Shown: positions 1 to 4,100 of the stretch, in pieces
Position numbering within the stretch: the stretch's first letter is position 1
How the letters are laid out: every line of letters begins with the position of its first letter
From: Candidatus Zixiibacteriota bacterium
Lineage (GTDB): Bacteria > Zixibacteria > MSB-5A5 > JAUVRN01
Assembly (NCBI GenBank): GCA_030597645.1
Contig: JAUVRN010000099.1
Span: forward strand, 1 to 7,054
Reading direction: 5' to 3'
DNA: 7,054 bases
Position numbers and translations under genes: made by a program
The notes under the pieces: generated by a model
Told to the model about the DNA's origin: nothing
Database searches by the model: none
What the model saw: only the letters and a program-made list of their open reading frames with translations

Positions 1-2
1 CC

Positions 3-116
3 GCCGATGGGAAATTCGGCTCGGCCCTCGAGTTTGATGGGGACCACGATTACGTCCGCGTTCTTGATGACCCCACTCTGGATCTGACCGCTGAAGTCAC
101 GGTCATCGCTTGGGTG
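3..116 (+). other. LamG domain 1, first half (left edge cut)
   Basis: This is the first part of a LamG/concanavalin A-like beta-sandwich. It shows GKFGSALEFDGDHDYVRV, the spacer LDDPTLDL and the strand TVIAWV. These match position for position the segments GRFGAALDFDGDADDVQI and LTIEMWV in LamG 2. The usual opening GLWHFDEN...HDGTITGATW lies upstream of the window. In the other LamG domains here the AWV strand is followed after about 10 to 15 residues by a strand of the type VIARKG. In this one the chain instead enters a 350-codon insertion and the matching strand (NIVNKG) appears only at 1167. Confidence 0.85.
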
Positions 117-461
117 AGCGGCCAAGGCCCGGGATATAGATCAGTGGTCCAGGCGACGAACATTGGCTATGGCCCGCAGTTCCAGGTGATCGGCGACAAG
201 ATCTACAGCGTGTTCTCCAATAGCGCTCAGGTATTCACCGCTGAAATGAACACCGATGGCACGGGCTGGAGCTCCACGCAGATGACCTCCACCTCCGGAA
301 CCAAACATCATCCGCAGATGCAAGTAGCCGGCGATTCGCTCTGGGTTATCTGGCGTCAACTGACCGATGGACTCTGGCAGCACTATCAAGGGGTCATGAA
401 TGTGGATGGAACCGGGTGGCTCGGCCAGCAACGGTCGTTTGATCTCAACAACCACTACTGA
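3..461 (+). CDS. N-terminal-side fragment of giant LamG/propeller protein, ends at in-frame TGA
   Basis: This is a partial coding region, open at the left edge, of 152 codons plus TGA. It begins inside a LamG (concanavalin A-like) domain: the residues GKFGSALEFDGDHDYVRV and the strand TVIAWV are the standard first-half signature of that family. From about 117 it changes into a repeat of roughly 50 residues with the pattern PQ-QV-GDKIY...TAEMNTDGTGW, read as propeller blades 1 and 2. The TGA falls between blades 2 and 3, and the same frame continues the same repeat directly after it, so this is not a natural C-terminus. No start codon or signal peptide is visible because the true start lies upstream. 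A GTG at 114 is inside the conserved LamG strand and is not a credible start. As a protein on its own it would be an unfoldable piece of two domains. It is best read together with the frame that follows. Confidence 0.85.
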   Translation, partial: ADGKFGSALEFDGDHDYVRVLDDPTLDLTAEVTVIAWVSGQGPGYRSVVQATNIGYGPQFQVIGDKIYSVFSNSAQVFTAEMNTDGTGWSSTQMTSTSGTKHHPQMQVAGDSLWVIWRQLTDGLWQHYQGVMNVDGTGWLGQQRSFDLNNHY

Positions 462-1166
462 CCGCAACTACAAGTAGTCGTGGACTACGTTCATTTTTGC
501 GCTCAGGGAGCTTCATCCATCACCACAGCCACCTTAGACCGAGACAATACCGGTTTTTCCGGTACCAATACCCAGTTCACCGGCGTGGGCTACGTGCCAC
601 CGCCCTACTTCCAAATCGCGGAGGGCACATTACACGCGAGTTTCACAGACAACGGGGGGGGTGGCAGACTGTACACGGCCACAGCCGACATGGATCCCTC
701 CAACTGGTCGGAAACACTGAGACCGGGGCCGGGCGGTGAGCGACACAGGCTGGAACTCCATGTGGTGAAGGACAAGATTTACTACGTGTACATGGCCGAG
801 CCGACCGGTATCTGGAACGTGTACACGGCCAGCATGAACACGGATGGTACGGGCTGGACCACCACGCAGAGAACGGACTACAAGGCCACGCCGAACAAGC
901 GCACCGAAGGACACGTTCACTTTCGGGTGGCGGGCAACAAGGCGTACTACGGCTGGTCCTATCCCGATGACGGGGGCACCTGGCAGATCTGGACCGCCGA
1001 AATGAATCTCGACGGGACCGACTGGGTAGCCACGCAGAGAACCACGGGCCTACCTGGCAAGTGGCGTCCCGAACTCCAGATCGTAGGCGACAAGATCTAC
1101 TATATGTACTGGGAGGGCAGTTCGAGCTGGAGCACGCAGGACATCGTCACGGCGGAACTGGGCTCC
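117..1166 (+). repeat. Seven-bladed beta-propeller-like repeat domain inserted in LamG 1
   Basis: Seven degenerate repeats of 44-56 residues start at about 126, 258, 408, 546, 696, 846 and 1014. Each supplies four predicted strands: G-W-x-x-TQRT, then PQLQV-GD, then KIYYVY, then WxxYTAxMNxDG. Each element can be counted seven times. Examples of the second are GPQFQVIGDKIY, HPQMQVAGD, PQLQVVVD, PYFQIAEG, RLELHVVKDKIY, HVHFRVAGNKAY and RPELQIVGDKIY. The turn MNTDGTGW resembles a degenerate Asp-box (S-x-D-x-G-x-T-W) of BNR/sialidase-type propellers and sits at the expected place between the third and fourth strands. The first element (GPGYRSVVQATN) is a lone fourth strand and the last repeat ends with TAELGS lacking one, so the ends could pair as a velcro closure. 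No sialidase catalytic residues were recognised. Blades 3 and 4 are the least conserved, and the TGA at 459 lies between blades 2 and 3. The propeller assignment is an inference from repeat count and strand pattern. Confidence 0.75.
459..461 (+). other. In-frame TGA interrupting the giant ORF
   Basis: This is the only in-frame stop among about 2350 codons. The residues before it (DLNNHY) and after it (PQLQVVVDYVHF) line up with the blade-joining segments of the other repeats, such as HHPQMQV at blade 2 and WRPELQI at blade 7. The homologous residue just before P-Q is Gly in blade 1, His in blade 2 and Arg in blade 7, so a single C-to-T change of CGA (Arg), in CpG context, would give this codon. 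A single-base sequencing error is equally possible. Global reassignment of TGA is unlikely because no other TGA is used in the frame. Confidence 0.9.
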
Positions 1167-4100
1167 AACATCGTCAACAAGGGCGCCTCGTATGGTCTGG
1201 GGATCAATGAAGACCGACAGGTATCCGCGTTCGTCGACAACGACTGGATGGACGCCCTCTACAATGGCGAGGACAACTCGTCGGTCGGAACATCGGTCTT
1301 CGGCACCATTCCGGATGAGTGGACCCAGGTCGCCATGACGTATGGCAGAAGCTACGTCAGGCTGTATATCAACGGCGAACTGTCCGGTGTCAGCCCGCTC
1401 ACGGAGTCCATGCGGACCCATGCCTTCGACCTGATGATCGGCGATGACTTCCAGGGTACGATCGATGAGGTGAGGATCTGTGACCGGGCGTTGACCGCCA
1501 CGGAAATCAAGGACACGTACAGACTCCCCGCGGGGACCTATTACTGGCGCGCATCGGCGGATGACGGGACGGATCCCGAGACCTTGTCGCCCGTCCTCTC
1601 GCTAAACCTGATCGGCCCGGACGTTCCCGTTCTCCTGCTGCCGAACGACGGCGTGACCGTGGCCACGGGAGCGCCTCAGTTCACCTGGTCCTCCACAGCC
1701 GGAGGGGGCGGCACGTCCGCGCTGGTATCCGCCACGGACAGCCTCTTCACCACCGGCGTGGTGACGAGCAGTGGACTGACCGACACGACGCATACACCCT
1801 CGGTCATGGCGGACGACACCTACTACTGGCATGTTGCCGCCGTAGACGCAGGTGCCAATAACAGTGGTTATCAAGCTCACCCATTTGAGCTGGCGATCCT
1901 GACGGGCGGTTCGGCGCCCCAGATCACCCTGACTTCACCGCCGGAAGATAGTGCCACTACGGACCAGAGCATGGAGTTGGAGGTGTCGGTATCGGAGCCC
2001 GAAGGCAATCCCATGACGATCTGGATCTACGGCGATACCACCGCGGCCTCTGACCTCTTGTATCTCCAAGAAAATGCATCCAGCCCCACCAGTATTCTCT
2101 ACGATTGGAGCGCTCCCGTGCTGGGGGTGGAAGGTGGCACCGTTGGACTATGGCACTTCGATGAAAACACCGGCAGCACGACGGCCGATGCAACCTCCTA
2201 CAGTCATGACGGTACGATCACCGGCGCGACCTGGACTGCCGGCCGATTCGGTGCGGCCCTTGATTTTGACGGTGATGCCGACGACGTGCAGATTGCCCAC
2301 ACTGGCGATCTGACGATCGCGGGCCCATTGACCATCGAGATGTGGGTGAACCCCCGCTCATACAATGATCCCGGCTACAATGTGATCTGTCGCAAAGGCG
2401 AGGACGCGGCCATCAACTTCATCATCAGAGCCCATGACGGGGCGCCATCGTTCGAGATGCATACGGATGTGGCCACGTATGAAGCGCTGGGCTCACCCTC
2501 CGACTGGAGCACCGGCTCCTGGCACTACCTGGTGGGAGTCTGGGACGGCTCGTATACCCGACTGTATATCGATGGCGTGCAGCTTGACAGCGTGGCCGGA
2601 TCGGGCACACCGCTCACGGACACCGAGCTGTTGAGCATCGGTGACAAACCGGCCGGGGGCGCAGAGTGGGACGGCCTCATCGATGAAGTGCGCTACACCA
2701 ATGGAGCGCTCACCTCAGCCCAGATCGCCGGTAATTTCCGCCTCGAGGAGGCAGAGTATTCGTGGCGGGTCCGCGCGTTCGACGGCATCAACGATACGAC
2801 GACGTCCGTGGCGCACTTCCTGATCGGCGGTGACACTCAGGCACCGTCGATCGTGTTGAACTCGCCGCCGACGGACAGCGTGACGATCAATCCCTACATG
2901 CAGCTCGATGTCGCTGTGGATGATAATGTCCGTGATGTCGTTACGGTTCGGATGGACGGTGGTACGGTAAACCCACCGACGGACCTGATTTATGAGGAGA
3001 GCGTGCCTCTGAGCAGCCCCGTCGACGTGCTCCGCAACTGGGGTGAAACGGAGTATGAGGTTCGCCCGAGCACAGTGGGACTCTGGCACTTCAATGAAGG
3101 CACGGGGACCTCTGTCGCTGATGCCAGTCCCTACGGCAACGATGGCACAATCACGGGCACCACGTGGGCCGCGGGCAAGTTCGGTCAGGCAGTCGATTTC
3201 GATGGTAGCGGCGACTATGTCGAGATCGCCGATGCGCCCGAGCTGCGGCTCGCGGGCGGATTCACGCTCGACGCCTGGGTCTACGCCGAGGCGTGGCCCA
3301 GCGGTGTGCTGGTCATCGCGCGCAAGGGGACGGACATGAACTACCTCCTGCGCAAGGATGATCTGAATCAACCCAGCTTCCAGGTGCATTCGACGACGAC
3401 CACCAGCAACTTTGCGCTCGGCAGTCCCACCGATTGGGGCCCGGATGCCTGGTATTACGTCGCCGGCGTCTGGGAGGGCGATTCGCTCAAGGTTTACGTG
3501 AACGGCGTCTTATCAGGCGCGGACGCCGCCAGCGGTACGCCGTTGACCGACGCCAATGTGCTACATATCGGCGACAACACGTCCGGTGCCGCAGAATGGG
3601 ACGGCCTGATCGACGAAGTGAGGCTCTCCAATCGGGCGCTGACGGCCACCGAGATCGCGGCCAATTACACGCTGACCAGCGACCGTTACTACTGGCAGGC
3701 GTGGGCGAGCGATGGCACCAATGAGGACTTCTCTGAGATCCGGTACTTCGATGTCGGCCCGCCGGTCAACGATCCTCCGGTCATCACGCTGCTTTCACCG
3801 GCGCAGGACAGCAGTACGAGCAATCACCGGATGGCGCTGAGCGCCGAGGTGGATGACCCGGAAGGCGATTTGATGACGGTCTGGGTGTACGGTGACGCGG
3901 TCGACGCCAGCGATCTTCTGTATATTGAAGAGGATGTTGTAGATCCGGCCACGATCAACCACACCTGGACGGCACCGGTACTGGGGGAAGAATCCGGTGT
4001 TACCGCAGGCCTGTGGCACTTTGACGACGGTTCGGGTGGCACCGCTTCCGACGCCACGTCTCTTGGTCATGACGGCACTATCACCGGCGCCACGTGGAGT

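Noticed and set aside
459..461. Alternative genetic code, selenocysteine or deliberate recoding at TGA
   Set aside because: No other TGA occurs in the frame, although dozens of conserved tryptophans are present, all as TGG. There is no obvious redox motif or recoding hairpin after the codon. Mutation or error is simpler.
480..482. GTG as the genuine start of a separate downstream gene
   Set aside because: It lies in the middle of a conserved blade strand (QVVVDY), has no Shine-Dalgarno sequence upstream, and would give a propeller lacking two blades and no signal peptide.
497..739. Plus-strand open frame in another frame near the TGA, as a possible sign of a frameshift
   Set aside because: The propeller repeat motifs read continuously in the original frame on both sides of and throughout this stretch (PQLQV, PYFQIAEG, YTATADMD, LELHVVKDKIYY), so no frameshift is needed. 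The alternative frame gives no repeat motif.
2715..3389. Minus-strand open frame (224 codons)
   Set aside because: It is antisense to the end of unit 2 and the start of unit 3. The translation shows no family signature, and its resemblance to the other antisense frames only mirrors the sense repeats.
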